Source of the DNA: Euryarchaeota archaeon
GTDB lineage: Archaea; Thermoplasmatota; SW-10-69-26; JACQPN01
Assembly: GCA_016207515.1 (NCBI GenBank)
Contig: JACQPN010000025.1
Coordinates: 62,001-126,000, forward strand
Length of the DNA: 64,000 nt
Reading direction: 5' to 3'
The notes under the pieces are model-generated. The model did no database searches. It was not told the DNA's origin and worked only from the letters and a program-made list of their open reading frames with translations. Shown here piece by piece: positions 1 to 9,633 of the stretch; the first letter of the stretch is position 1, and each line of letters starts with the position of its first letter. Made by a program: the position numbers and the translations under genes.

Positions 1-1322
1 GGGAACGGAGGCACCTGCGTTCTCGTCGCCTTGCTTCCTGCAGTGCCGTACACTGGGCTCCAAATAGTGCCCTGCAACGAATTCGGTTCGGCGTCGCAAA
101 CGGGGACCCCTTGGCCGGCCGCCGCGTCGCAGACGAGGGCCGCCTGCTCATTCACGAAGTCGACGATGGCGCCCGTCGACGACTGACGGCACGCAGCCTC
201 GTCGCCCGTGATCGTCGCGCAGGCAACGATCTGTGTCTCGTTCACCGTGTTTTGCACAAACGTGACGTGTGGTTGGGTGGCGTTTCCTGCGTCGGATTCC
301 GCGCTGTTCTCCGCATCGTTCAATCCAAGGAACAGGTCTTCCAGCGTCGGGCTCACCGACGAGTACTTGTCCACATCCGTGAACTTCGCCGCCTGCATGT
401 CCCAACCGCGCGGATCCCCCGGAAGCACCGGCGGGTTCATCGCGGCCACCATAGTGACGCTGAAGACCAGGCCTCCGCCGTAGTTCCAGAAGGGGTTCCC
501 GGAGTTCGTTATCCAAGCAGTGTTCGACGGACAGCCGGAGGCGCCATTGTCCTCGCTTGTCCTGTCGTCGAGCCGCTGGTCGGGCCCGAGCGCCGTCCGG
601 TTGAAACCGAAGAGTTGGCCCGTCGCACCGTCGCCGATGCCGTAATTACCGGGGTCGAGCCATGCGTAGGACACGAACTTGAAAGGCGGCGTCGGGGCGG
701 CCCACGTGCCGCCGTCCTCCAGCGTGCTCTGGCCACGCCATACGAACTCGTCCGCAGCGTTCGCGGGCGAGCCGACGAACTTGCAGACGTCGTCGATCTT
801 GTAGTCGCCGTTCTTGTCGTCCCAGTGGCCGAACCAGGCGAAGATCCCGTGGCGACCGGGGAGGAGAACGTCCTGCGAAGTTAGCCCGAGGTTCTTCATG
901 TGGTAATTGTAGTTCGCCCACTCCGAGGCGCCCGGCGAAGCGGGTTGCAGGAATATCATCGCGTCGAAGAAGAGTTCGTTGTTACCGAGGTCCCCCGCGA
1001 CGGCCGCAGGGTCGCATTGGCCGGCAAACGTCCCCGCGGGGTCGAGGTCGACCGCGGGCCAGACCTCGTCAAGATCCGCGATGCAGTTCTCGACCGGGGC
1101 GCCGGGAGACCAGTACTCGGTGGACTTGAAATCAGGCTCCAAGGTCACCCGGAGCCCTTCGTCGCGCACCATGACGCCCGTCGGGTTCTGCCCGATCGTG
1201 GTCCCGATCTGATCGTCGTAAAGGGCCCTGTGGCTCGCGCTCGAAAGTGGAGCTGCCGAGACGACCATGAACACTGCGATCGCTATACCGAATGCCTTCG
1301 ATGTACTGCCGCTATCCTTCAT
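1..1322 (-). CDS. Secreted protein, paralogue of the next gene (3' end outside window)
   Basis: An open frame runs from an ATG at 1322 to the left window edge, so about 440 N-terminal residues are visible. The start is fixed by a GGAGGT ribosome-binding site 8 bases upstream. Residues 1-32 form a signal peptide ending near SASHRALYDD. The rest aligns along its visible length with the neighbouring gene at 1577-4003: both share RDEGLR, ENCIADLD/TNCIADLD, LFFD.MIF.QPASPGASEW, the EF-hand-like stretch WDDKN.D.KIDD.CKF, a DEF.WRGQST segment and SGCPSNT. I recognise no enzymatic domain. The two genes look like a tandem duplication of an exported, cysteine-containing protein. Calcium binding is inferred only from the Asp-rich loop. 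Confidence 0.85.
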   Translation of the reverse strand, partial: MKDSGSTSKAFGIAIAVFMVVSAAPLSSASHRALYDDQIGTTIGQNPTGVMVRDEGLRVTLEPDFKSTEYWSPGAPVENCIADLDEVWPAVDLDPAGTFAGQCDPAAVAGDLGNNELFFDAMIFLQPASPGASEWANYNYHMKNLGLTSQDVLLPGRHGIFAWFGHWDDKNGDYKIDDVCKFVGSPANAADEFVWRGQSTLEDGGTWAAPTPPFKFVSYAWLDPGNYGIGDGATGQLFGFNRTALGPDQRLDDRTSEDNGASGCPSNTAWITNSGNPFWNYGGGLVFSVTMVAAMNPPVLPGDPRGWDMQAAKFTDVDKYSSVSPTLEDLFLGLNDAENSAESDAGNATQPHVTFVQNTVNETQIVACATITGDEAACRQSSTGAIVDFVNEQAALVCDAAAGQGVPVCDAEPNSLQGTIWSPVYGTAGSKATRTQVPPF

Positions 1323-1510
1323 ATCCTCAAACCTCCAAGAGAAGGACGGTCGTCCCCCTCAACCCGGGCCTCGATTCACGTACAGACTCAAAAGCTTTTT
1401 CCGGAACTTCTATGCGAAAATGAACAGAAAGCGGCAAAAGGACGGGTCAGGCGATGCTTCGCCGGACGATAGAGCTTGGTGCCGGATACGCTCGGGAAAG
1501 CCGAGGCTGC

Positions 1511-1562
1511 GGGGATAAAAGAAAAGAAATGAAAAGAAGAGGGGAGGCGAGAACGCCTCCCC
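1511..1562 (-). terminator. Hairpin plus T-rich tract after the 808-residue secreted protein
   Basis: Directly after the stop codon at 1577 a perfect 9-bp inverted repeat (1541-1549 with 1554-1562, four-base loop) is followed on the minus strand by a pyrimidine tract rich in TTTT runs. This is a convincing archaeal terminator and separates the two paralogous genes into separate transcripts. Confidence 0.8.
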
Positions 1563-1576
1563 ATGTTTTCGCTCGA

Positions 1577-4003
1577 CTACTCGTCGGTCACTGTGTGGAC
1601 ATCGACGTCCACCACGGTTTCCGTGACGTACCTGCCTGCCTCGTCCGGATCCGTCGACAATGGATTCGTATCAACGCGCATGGTGACCTCGGTGACTACG
1701 GCGAAATCGATTCCATCGTAATTCGCTCCGAGGAACGCCACCGCGTCCGTCCCCGTCGTTGCGGCACAAGACTCGTTCAACACGATCTCACCCGTCGTGA
1801 ACAGGTCGAAGGTCGTGCGGCCGGGGTTGTCGCCGTTGGTCGGTTTGCCGGGTTCCATGTGGTTCCAGCGCACGATGACGCCCTTGCCCCAGCTGCCCGT
1901 GGCATCGAGCTCGCCGTTGACCATTGGCACCAGCTTGACCCTGGAATCCAGCACGCGTCCTGCCAGGTTGCAGGCATTGAGCCACTCGCCGAAGCCCGGG
2001 TTTGCCGCCGTCCAGGCGGTGTAGTTGTTTCCACCTTGGACGCGGTAAGTGCCACCCTGGTCGTTGAAGCCGGTGCTGCCCACACCTATGACAAACGTTC
2101 CGTTCCCGTAGGGGTACGCCGCGTCCTGCGCCGCGCTAAAGGCGCCAGCGTGGACCCAATTGTCCAGGTTCTGGTCGAACCATTGGCCGACGGCCGCCGT
2201 CCAGTGATAGTTGTGGCCGGCCGCGAACGCGACATCGCTGTACTTGCCGTGGCCCGCGGAATTCGTGTACACGCCCGGAGTGTTGCCCGGCGTGAAGGTC
2301 GCCCCCCCGCCCGTGGACAATCCGACCTGCGGCGGGATCACGAAGGGCCTGTGGTTCGTCGGGAAGTACTGCTGCGGGATAGAATCTATCCACGCGTGCC
2401 ATCCCGATTGGTAACCCGCGTAACTGTTGCAAGAACCACGCGGCTGATCCGGCGTGTCGGTCGCGCAGCCGCCCGCTGCGTAACTCGTCCCGCCATAGGT
2501 CGCATTGCAGCTGGACGTCAATTCCGTGCCACAAGAGTACTCGTCGAACGGCGTGTTCGGTTCGTGAGGCATGGGCGGCTGCTGCGTGCGGGTCAACTTC
2601 GACCCGGCCGCGGCGTAGTACTGCCCATATGCATTCGCCCTCACCGAGTTCACGAACGTTACGGGGTTGAAGGCGCAGAGGTCCTCCCCGGACTGGTCGG
2701 CGACCTCAGCACAAACGAGCCCGACCGGGTCCGCGGCATTACAAACGTCAGCTCCCGCGCCGGCCGCCTCGTCGCAAGCCGTCCCTTCGGGGTCGCAAAC
2801 GTCTTTTCCGCTTTGCGTCTCAAGGTCGGCGCACGTGGCGATGAGCGTCTGGTTCGCTTGTTCGATCACGCCATCGATGACGGCGCCCGCCATGACGATC
2901 GCCGCGACTGTCGCGTTGCCTGCGCCGAATTCGGCGCTACGGGCCTGGTCGTTCAGGCTGAGGTAAAGCTCCTCGAGCGTTGGGTTGAGCGAGGCGTACT
3001 TGTCAACGTCCGTGAATAGCGCCTGGGAGATGTCGTACTGGCGCGGGTCCCCGATCGGAAGGAGGGCCGGGTTCACGGTCGTCACGATCGTGGTCGTCCA
3101 GACAAGGGAGTTCTCCCACGCGTAGAACGGGTTCCCGTTGTCAGACATGTAGCCGGTGTTTGACGGGCAGCCACTCGCCGCCGCGTCTTCCGAGGTGCGG
3201 TCGCTGTAGATGACCTCGGGGTTGTTCTTCTGCGTCCGATTGACGCCGAGGTTCCCGTCCCCGTCCGCGATGTCGAAGCCGATTGCTTCGCCGATGCCGT
3301 AGTCGTCGGTCGCGATGTTGTCGAAGATCTGCGGGAAAGTGGCGGTCTCTGATTGGAACTCACCTGGGTCGCCCCAGCCGCGCATTATGAACTTGAAGGG
3401 AGCGGATTGCGCGTTCCATTGTCCGCCGTTCTCGCCGGTGGATTGGCCACGCCAGATGAATTCGTCCGTGGCGCCGGCCAGGAACTTGCATATGTCGTCG
3501 ATCTTGCCGTCCTGGTTCTTGTCGTCCCAGTGGCCGAACCACGCGAACATCCCGTTCTTGCCGGGGAGGATCACGTTGTCGTTCGCGCCCAAGATGGTCC
3601 GCCTGTAGTGGTTGTAAGCGAACCACTCGCTCGCCCCGGGCGAGGCCGGTTGAGCGAAGATCATGGAGTCGAAGAAGAGTTCACCGGAGTTGGCCTTCAA
3701 GTCGTCTGCTGTTGCCGCCTCATCGCACGTGCCGCCATAGGTGACCGCCGTGTAGTCCATGTCGGGGTCGAGGTCGGCGATGCAGTTCGTGATCGGCGAA
3801 CCTGGAGTGTAGATCTCGGTCGATGCGAAATCGGGCTCATAGGTCATGCGTAGCCCTTCGTCACGGATGCCGCTACCTGGCACCGTGCCCGAATCATCAT
3901 ACGTCGCCCTGTGGCTTGCGATGCCCGTGGGCAAAGCTGTCACCAACATGGCGCCTACGATCGCGAACGCTGCCAGCCTTGAAACAGTGGTTCTGTTGCT
4001 CAT
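1577..4003 (-). CDS. Secreted Cys-containing protein of unknown function (808 aa)
   Basis: The start chosen is the ATG at 4003, because GGAGG lies about 9 bases upstream and the following residues form a clean signal peptide (MSNRTTVSRLAAFAIV... to GIASHRATYDD); a start at 4066 would add 21 hydrophilic residues. The mature protein has an EF-hand-like loop DKNQDGKIDD near residue 160, several Cys pairs in the middle, many Asn-X-Ser/Thr sequons, and no C-terminal membrane segment, so it is probably released or held non-covalently at the surface. It is a paralogue of the partial gene at 1-1322. No enzyme family is recognisable. A TATA box lies at 4078-4087. Confidence 0.85.
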   Translation of the reverse strand: MSNRTTVSRLAAFAIVGAMLVTALPTGIASHRATYDDSGTVPGSGIRDEGLRMTYEPDFASTEIYTPGSPITNCIADLDPDMDYTAVTYGGTCDEAATADDLKANSGELFFDSMIFAQPASPGASEWFAYNHYRRTILGANDNVILPGKNGMFAWFGHWDDKNQDGKIDDICKFLAGATDEFIWRGQSTGENGGQWNAQSAPFKFIMRGWGDPGEFQSETATFPQIFDNIATDDYGIGEAIGFDIADGDGNLGVNRTQKNNPEVIYSDRTSEDAAASGCPSNTGYMSDNGNPFYAWENSLVWTTTIVTTVNPALLPIGDPRQYDISQALFTDVDKYASLNPTLEELYLSLNDQARSAEFGAGNATVAAIVMAGAVIDGVIEQANQTLIATCADLETQSGKDVCDPEGTACDEAAGAGADVCNAADPVGLVCAEVADQSGEDLCAFNPVTFVNSVRANAYGQYYAAAGSKLTRTQQPPMPHEPNTPFDEYSCGTELTSSCNATYGGTSYAAGGCATDTPDQPRGSCNSYAGYQSGWHAWIDSIPQQYFPTNHRPFVIPPQVGLSTGGGATFTPGNTPGVYTNSAGHGKYSDVAFAAGHNYHWTAAVGQWFDQNLDNWVHAGAFSAAQDAAYPYGNGTFVIGVGSTGFNDQGGTYRVQGGNNYTAWTAANPGFGEWLNACNLAGRVLDSRVKLVPMVNGELDATGSWGKGVIVRWNHMEPGKPTNGDNPGRTTFDLFTTGEIVLNESCAATTGTDAVAFLGANYDGIDFAVVTEVTMRVDTNPLSTDPDEAGRYVTETVVDVDVHTVTDE

Positions 4004-4077
4004 TCGAATGATGCCTCCTACCGGTACTGCTGGAACTTGATTTGCCTCCCAACAGTGATACATCAATTAGAAAGTGA

Positions 4078-4087
4078 GTTTATAAAG
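4078..4087 (-). promoter_or_regulatory. TATA box of the 808-residue secreted protein gene
   Basis: CTTTATAAAC on the minus strand, about 75 bases before the ATG at 4003, predicting a leader of roughly 50 bases. Confidence 0.65.
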
Positions 4088-4371
4088 CTTGTCTCAAACC
4101 TGTAGTGACAAACAGCCCGGATTCGGACAATCCGACGAAATTCGAAGGGGAAGATGGTTCATTTGCCGGCCCCGAAGGTTGGGCGATGGCGCGTGGCCGA
4201 GATGGTGAAAACTAGAACACGAGCACCCCGTGCTCGCGAAACCAGGTGCTCGTGAGCCAGGTTCGCGAATCCACCGATTCAAACGAAGAGCGCCGAAACG
4301 ACCCCGCGGAAAGCCAGACTTTGGGCAAAGTTCAATATGGTCGCCCCTTTAGGACGGCGTGAGGACGAGAA
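4088..4371. other. Divergent intergenic region with a hairpin
   Basis: No gene is seen here. A perfect hairpin, CGAGCAC / GTGCTCG with loop CCC, lies at 4220-4236, followed by further GTGCTCG-like and TTCGCGAA words. A TTCAATATGG element at about 4331-4340 is a plausible TATA box for the plus-strand gene beginning at 4372. Confidence 0.5.
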
Positions 4372-7300
4372 GTGGAAAGGCCCCCGATTATTCTTGTTAT
4401 AGCCGCAGCGGCGGTCGCGGCGACCGTGTTTGTAAGCGGCGGGGCCGTCGGGAGCCATACGCCGGCAAGCGGGGATCCCGGCGGCATCCTCGGTTTGCCT
4501 GCCGTCCCGTACTGCCCGGAGGTCTCGATTACGGGATCCTTTCCCGGTTGGTGCGTCCTCGTCGAGGACGAGAACCTCCCCTCAGGCAACAATTATGGAA
4601 ACGACACGGAAGTGAATTCAAAAAGCCCGGATCGTGTCCATGGGAACCTCACTCTCCTCAACCTTTCCCGCGGGCCAAGCGACTTGAATACCGGGGTCTT
4701 CGTGACTTTCAACCTTTCCAAATTGCCGACCAACGCCACCCTCGTGACGGCGGCCCAGCAACCGACGGGCTCGAACATAGCCATCAACCCGCAGGCCTTC
4801 AGTGCATTCCTTCGACTCTACGTCTCGACTTACCTCGGAGATACAAGCAACCAAGTCATGGACGTCTACGAGGCAAACGCGACGTGGGACGATTGGAAAG
4901 CGACCTGGAACAACCAACCGCGGGCGGGTGCCCTCCTTCAAAGCCGCGGAACGAATTGCTCGACGGGAGCCCCGCCAAACACCAGCCCGACGACTCCTGC
5001 TCTTGCGAGTTGCCCGACAACCCAAGAATTCGACGTAACGACCACGATCCAGACATGGCGCGATCATCCGCAAAGCTACAATGGGTGGGTCCTCGTGGAC
5101 AACGCGCGGGGCAGCATCCCGACGATCGAGAACACCATCACATTCTTCTCCAACAACGACACCGATCGCCAGCACCACCCCAAGCTCTTCGTCTCCATCG
5201 ATAAGAACATCCCCGCGTTCTCGGACTTGCGCTTCAACGGGCGCATCCAGACCTACGCGAACCGCAACCAATCGTTCAACCTCACGTTCACCGCGTTCGA
5301 CCCGAAAGGCGACTTGCGCGATGTCCGCATCATCGTCCGAAACGATACGGGGCAGCTGTTCCTCAACGAAAGCGTCTTCTACAACCACACGGGGCCGACG
5401 TTCTTCAGGAACGGCCCGTTCAACTTCTCCGACGGCCGCTACCACGTGAACGTGACGGCCGTCGATTCAGACCGCAACTGGAACGTCACGGCGTTCAGGT
5501 CAGATTGGAACTTCACCATAGAATCCGTCAAGCCGAACGTGACGCAGGTGGAGGTGTCGAAGCGAAGCGCCGCCCAGGACGAGGCGATCAACTTCACGAT
5601 AAACCTCACGGACAACGGCGGCATCGCGTACGGGGACCTCTTGCTCACGAGGTTCCCGGGCAACGACACGCAGACCGTGAGGCTCCTGAAGAACTCCACG
5701 GACGAGTTCGGGAACGGCACGTACTACGCGAACCTCACGGATTGGGCCGCGGGGTTCTACTCCGGAAGGTTCCGGGGGGTCGACATCGCGGGGAACGTCA
5801 ACGAGAGCGAGGTGTTCAATTTCACGATCACGGACAACATCGACCCCATGATCGGAAGCGTCATGACAGACGCCCCCACGCGGGACGGGACGCTCTTCCA
5901 AGAAGCGGGCGCGAACCTCACTTTCGAAGTGAACGTGACCGACGCCTCACTCACCGGCGTCACACTAGTCATCAACCGGACGGGAGGAAACGTCACCAGG
6001 ATCGCAATGGGACCTGCGAGGGGGAACTGGACGGCGGCCGTCTCGCTCGTCGCGACGGGCCGATATTCCTTCAGCGTCAATGCGACGGACGCATTCGGAC
6101 ACGCGAGCGAAAGCGCCCCGACGCTCCTTGACATCATCCCGAGGGAACCCCCAAGGTTCTCCGCGCTCACGCCCAAGGACGCGACGTACGCGACGGCGCA
6201 TCCGAGGATGACGGCCACGGTGACGGACGCGAACCTCGACCCCGACGACATCCGCATGTTCGTCTCGGAGAACCTCCAGGAGGAACGACAGGTCCCCGCC
6301 GTCATCGTCGTACAGCCCGGGGGCCTCGCGACGATCGTCTTCGAACAGGCATCGTACTTCCACCAGGACCTCATCACGGTGCGAGTCGCCGCGTCGGACA
6401 GATTGGGCACCAGCGCCGAGGCCGTTTGGAACTTCACGGTGGACGCGCAGGCGCCGAGGACCGAGGCGGCGATTGCGGAGTTCTACCGGGTGAGCGGCGA
6501 CGTCTTGGCGATAAGCCCGAAGGAGGCGATAGCGTTGAACGCGGAGGACTCAGGCTCCGGCGTCGCCTTCACCACCGTCGCGATAAGCCGCGGCGACGGC
6601 ACCCCGTTCGCCTCGCTCACCTACGACGGACCGTTCAGCTTCGACGAGGAATTCGGCGGCGTCGAGCCCGACCGGTTCGAACTCCGCTACCTCAGCTCCG
6701 ACCTGGCCGGAAACGTCGAAGACACGTCGACCTTGCGGCTGCTCGTCGACGGGTCGCGACCGCTCATACTTCACGCGCCGAAAAACGGAAGCATCCGGGC
6801 GAAGGTGACGGACGCAGGCGTCGGCATCAGGGAAGCGGCCGTCTTCTACAGGACCGAGGAGGGCAGTTACGTGAAGGAGAACCTATTCCCCATTGCCGGT
6901 TCGAGCGATGAGTACGGCGCGGACCTCCAACCGTACCCTCGCGGCACGACGGTCTTCTACTACATCGTGGCCACCGACTTCATCGGGAACAAGATGAGTT
7001 CGGCGAGTGCCGCGACGCCGCATTCGTTCACCGAACCTAACCACGCGCCGAAAGTGGCGATAGTCGTCCCGCTCGCGGACTCGGTCCTTCTTGGCACGGA
7101 AAGGATATCGTGGGAGACGACGGATCCCGATAGCCAACCCATAGTCGTCGACGTCTCCATCCGGCCGACGACGGTCGTCGGTTTCACGCTGCTCGCCGAG
7201 AGGCAGGAAGGGACGGGAGACAAGAACTTCGACACGCGCCTTTTCCCCGATGGGACGTATGAACTGCGTGTCCAGGCGTCGGACACGCTCGTCTCGTCCA

Positions 7301-7755
7301 TAGCGTCGATAAACATCAGGATAAACAACACGGGCCTCGTGACGAGCCGCATCAACGTCTCGACGCAAGCGCCGGCCATCGGCGGGAACGTGAAGATCAC
7401 CGCGACCATATTCACGCCGACGCGTAGCGTCAAGGCGATAGTGTACCGGGACTCGGTGCTCTCAGCTGCCATAGAGATGCGTGACGACCGCACCGGCGGC
7501 GACGCCGTGCCCGAGGACGGCGTCTTCACCGCGACCTACAGGGTGCCCACGAAGGGGAATTACCGGGTCGACATCGAGACGACGCTTCAGGACGGTTCCA
7601 CCGAGATCATCGAATCGGCCCAGACGTTCACGGTCGAGACGTCGCTGCAGCAAGACATCGGCAGCAACGCGACTCTCATCATGGCCGCCGCCGTGGCGGT
7701 CGGGCTCATAGTCGCGGGGGCGTTCGTGTTCCTCCGCTTCACCGGTCGGGTCTGA
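4372..7755 (+). CDS. Large membrane-anchored surface protein with DNRLRE and Ig-like domains (1127 aa)
   Basis: GTG start at 4372, chosen because GAGG precedes it by 7 bases and a signal peptide follows (residues 1-25, IILVIAAAAVAATVFVSGG). Residues about 50-280 look like a DNRLRE/disaggregatase-associated domain: the TFNLSKLP, LRLYV and WDDWKATWNNQP signatures are present. The rest is a string of Ig-like or cadherin-like beta-sandwich repeats with VTDNGG, FNFTITDN and DxAGNV turns, dense in N-glycosylation sequons. A C-terminal helix (IMAAAVAVGLIVAGAFVFL) followed by RFTGRV anchors the protein, so it would project from the cell surface. Adhesion or envelope architecture is likely, but no specific ligand can be inferred. 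Confidence 0.85.
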   Translation: MERPPIILVIAAAAVAATVFVSGGAVGSHTPASGDPGGILGLPAVPYCPEVSITGSFPGWCVLVEDENLPSGNNYGNDTEVNSKSPDRVHGNLTLLNLSRGPSDLNTGVFVTFNLSKLPTNATLVTAAQQPTGSNIAINPQAFSAFLRLYVSTYLGDTSNQVMDVYEANATWDDWKATWNNQPRAGALLQSRGTNCSTGAPPNTSPTTPALASCPTTQEFDVTTTIQTWRDHPQSYNGWVLVDNARGSIPTIENTITFFSNNDTDRQHHPKLFVSIDKNIPAFSDLRFNGRIQTYANRNQSFNLTFTAFDPKGDLRDVRIIVRNDTGQLFLNESVFYNHTGPTFFRNGPFNFSDGRYHVNVTAVDSDRNWNVTAFRSDWNFTIESVKPNVTQVEVSKRSAAQDEAINFTINLTDNGGIAYGDLLLTRFPGNDTQTVRLLKNSTDEFGNGTYYANLTDWAAGFYSGRFRGVDIAGNVNESEVFNFTITDNIDPMIGSVMTDAPTRDGTLFQEAGANLTFEVNVTDASLTGVTLVINRTGGNVTRIAMGPARGNWTAAVSLVATGRYSFSVNATDAFGHASESAPTLLDIIPREPPRFSALTPKDATYATAHPRMTATVTDANLDPDDIRMFVSENLQEERQVPAVIVVQPGGLATIVFEQASYFHQDLITVRVAASDRLGTSAEAVWNFTVDAQAPRTEAAIAEFYRVSGDVLAISPKEAIALNAEDSGSGVAFTTVAISRGDGTPFASLTYDGPFSFDEEFGGVEPDRFELRYLSSDLAGNVEDTSTLRLLVDGSRPLILHAPKNGSIRAKVTDAGVGIREAAVFYRTEEGSYVKENLFPIAGSSDEYGADLQPYPRGTTVFYYIVATDFIGNKMSSASAATPHSFTEPNHAPKVAIVVPLADSVLLGTERISWETTDPDSQPIVVDVSIRPTTVVGFTLLAERQEGTGDKNFDTRLFPDGTYELRVQASDTLVSSIASINIRINNTGLVTSRINVSTQAPAIGGNVKITATIFTPTRSVKAIVYRDSVLSAAIEMRDDRTGGDAVPEDGVFTATYRVPTKGNYRVDIETTLQDGSTEIIESAQTFTVETSLQQDIGSNATLIMAAAVAVGLIVAGAFVFLRFTGRV

Positions 7756-7806
7756 CGACAGACGACGGGAGGCCCGTTTTGGTGACCGCGCGCGTCACGT
7801 GGCGGA

Positions 7807-7816
7807 GATAATTTAA
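7807..7816 (+). promoter_or_regulatory. TATA element of the GAPDH gene
   Basis: GATAATTTAATG-type AT-rich element about 40 bases before the GTG at 7851 in otherwise GC-rich DNA, predicting a leader of about 10-15 bases. Confidence 0.55.
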
Positions 7817-7850
7817 TGACAGGCCGCCCGATTAGTCGGCGGCGAAGCTT

Positions 7851-8906
7851 GTGACCCCTGGAAACATAGTACACGTAGTCGGCGTCGGCACCATCGGCGA
7901 ACCCCTCACGGGCCTTCTACTCCAGTACAGGAAGGAACTCGGGATCGACGAGGTCTCGTTCTACAAGCACAGCCCCCGGCTCGAGGATCGGCCGATGATC
8001 GTGGCCTTGCAGAGAAAAGGCGGAAAACTCGCAGTCGCCCCGGAAAAGAAGGCGGACTTCGAGAAGCTGGGCCTTCACGTCGCATTCACCGCCGAGGAGG
8101 CGATGAAAAGAGCGAGCGTCATCGTGGACGCTACCCCTGAGGATTCGGGCCTTGAGAACAAGGAAAAGCACTACACGAAGCTCAAGGACGTGAAAGGGTT
8201 CCTCGCGCAAGGAAGCGAGGACGGCTTCGGGAAACAGTACGCCTACGGAGTGAACGACAAGGCGATCACGAATGCCGACCGCTTCATCCACGTGGTCTCT
8301 TGCAACACCCACAACATCAGCGTGATACTCAAGACACTGGCCTTCGAGGGCGAACTTTCTAACCTCAAGGCCGGGCGCTTCATCTGCATCAGGAGGTCAT
8401 CGGACATCGGTGAATCGAAGCTCTCCGCGTCGCCCACGCTCGACAAGCACAAGGAGGCCGAGGGAACGCACCACGCGCACGACGTCGCCAACGTGTTCAA
8501 AACACTCGGCAAGGACCTGAACCTCTGGTCGAGTGCGTTGAAGACCAACACGCAGTACATGCACACGCTCTGGTTCAACCTGGAGCTATCCGAGCCCATC
8601 ACCAAGGAGGAAGCGATCCGACGCATCCAAGCGAACCCACTCATCGCGGTCACGAACAAGCAAAGCGCCAACGAGGTGTTCGCGTGGGGGCGCGACCAAG
8701 GTCCGTACGGGCGGATCCTCAGCCAAGCGGTCCTGTCGTTACCGACTTTGGCCGTGCGGGGGAACGAGGTCTTCGGGTTCTGCTTCACGCCCCAGGACGG
8801 GAACGTGCTTCTTTCGAACATCGCGGCGGTGACGAGACTACTTCACCCGGAGGAATGGGAGAAGAGGATGAGGGCGTTTGACGCGTTGATCGTGAAAGAG
8901 ATCTGA
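7851..8906 (+). CDS. gap: Type II (archaeal) glyceraldehyde-3-phosphate dehydrogenase
   Basis: This enzyme interconverts glyceraldehyde 3-phosphate and 1,3-bisphosphoglycerate with NAD(P) in the cytoplasm. Seen: an N-terminal Rossmann glycine motif GVGTIGEP (residues 11-18), VDATPE at 92-97, the catalytic cysteine in VVSCNT (Cys151), RRSSD near 181, and the histidine cluster HHAHD at 207-211. The length of 351 is close to the archaeal family (about 340). Several blocks, such as the residues after SCNT, differ from the usual TTGL, so this is a divergent member. With the phosphofructokinase and aldolase at 57-60 kb it completes the lower part of a reversible Embden-Meyerhof route. Confidence 0.87.
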   Translation: MTPGNIVHVVGVGTIGEPLTGLLLQYRKELGIDEVSFYKHSPRLEDRPMIVALQRKGGKLAVAPEKKADFEKLGLHVAFTAEEAMKRASVIVDATPEDSGLENKEKHYTKLKDVKGFLAQGSEDGFGKQYAYGVNDKAITNADRFIHVVSCNTHNISVILKTLAFEGELSNLKAGRFICIRRSSDIGESKLSASPTLDKHKEAEGTHHAHDVANVFKTLGKDLNLWSSALKTNTQYMHTLWFNLELSEPITKEEAIRRIQANPLIAVTNKQSANEVFAWGRDQGPYGRILSQAVLSLPTLAVRGNEVFGFCFTPQDGNVLLSNIAAVTRLLHPEEWEKRMRAFDALIVKEI

Positions 8907-9087
8907 AGGCTTCAGCCCGCCCAGGCTCTCACCCCGCGTGCTTCCCGTCCTTCCCAACGGGGGAAAAGTTTATGGGCGCCGGGCGTCAATACTCACGCAT
9001 TATACCCGCTGCCGTTCCTCCGGGGACGGCAGTTCATTAGTCTCCGGGCGCGGCCGTGGCGGAGGCGCGGGATATCTGGCGATTCCC

Positions 9088-9627
9088 ATGCACCGAGCCG
9101 CGATCTTCATCGATGGAGGCTATCTCGACAACGTAAAGAGGACTACGTTCGGGCCGAACCCTCCGCCATTGGATTTCCATTCCATGGGGGAGCACGCCGC
9201 GCGACCCGATGAGCGCCTGCGGACATACTATTACCATTGCCTCCCGCCACACGAAAGCCCCCCTTCAGAAAGCGATTCGCGCCGGTTCGGGGCGGCAGAG
9301 ACGTTCTTCAACCGCCTTCGCCGACTTCCACGGTTCGAGGTCCGTCTGGGTAAGCTCGCACGACGAGACGGACGGTTCGAACAGAAGCGCGTCGACATCC
9401 TCTTCGCGGTCGATCTTGTCCGGATGAGTTGGGGTCGCCACATCGCGACGGCGGGTCTCTTCACCGGGGACAGCGACTTTGTTCCCGCGGTCCACGCCGC
9501 CAAAGACGCAGGAATACTGGTGAAATTGTTTTATTCCCGGGGCGCTATCCACGATGAACTCTATGAGGCGTGCGACGAGCGAATCGAAATGGACCGGGAT
9601 TGGCTGCGCCAGTTTCTCCTCGGGTGA
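9088..9627 (+). CDS. NYN-domain (LabA/DUF88-type) putative ribonuclease
   Basis: The ATG at 9088 begins the conserved first strand AIFIDGGYL (residues 5-13), where the first Asp of the PIN-like active site lies. Further acidic residues are at VDILFAVDL (around 110-118) and FTGDSDFVPAV (around 132-142), the typical NYN arrangement of four metal-binding acidic residues; GILVKLFY follows as the last strand. Length 179 is normal for LabA-like proteins. The family is thought to cleave RNA; the substrate cannot be inferred. Possible TATA elements are AAGTTTATGG near 8966 and CATTATACC near 8999. The gene lies 6 bases before alaX and is probably co-transcribed with it. Confidence 0.85.
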   Translation: MHRAAIFIDGGYLDNVKRTTFGPNPPPLDFHSMGEHAARPDERLRTYYYHCLPPHESPPSESDSRRFGAAETFFNRLRRLPRFEVRLGKLARRDGRFEQKRVDILFAVDLVRMSWGRHIATAGLFTGDSDFVPAVHAAKDAGILVKLFYSRGAIHDELYEACDERIEMDRDWLRQFLLG

Positions 9628-9633
9628 GCGGGC

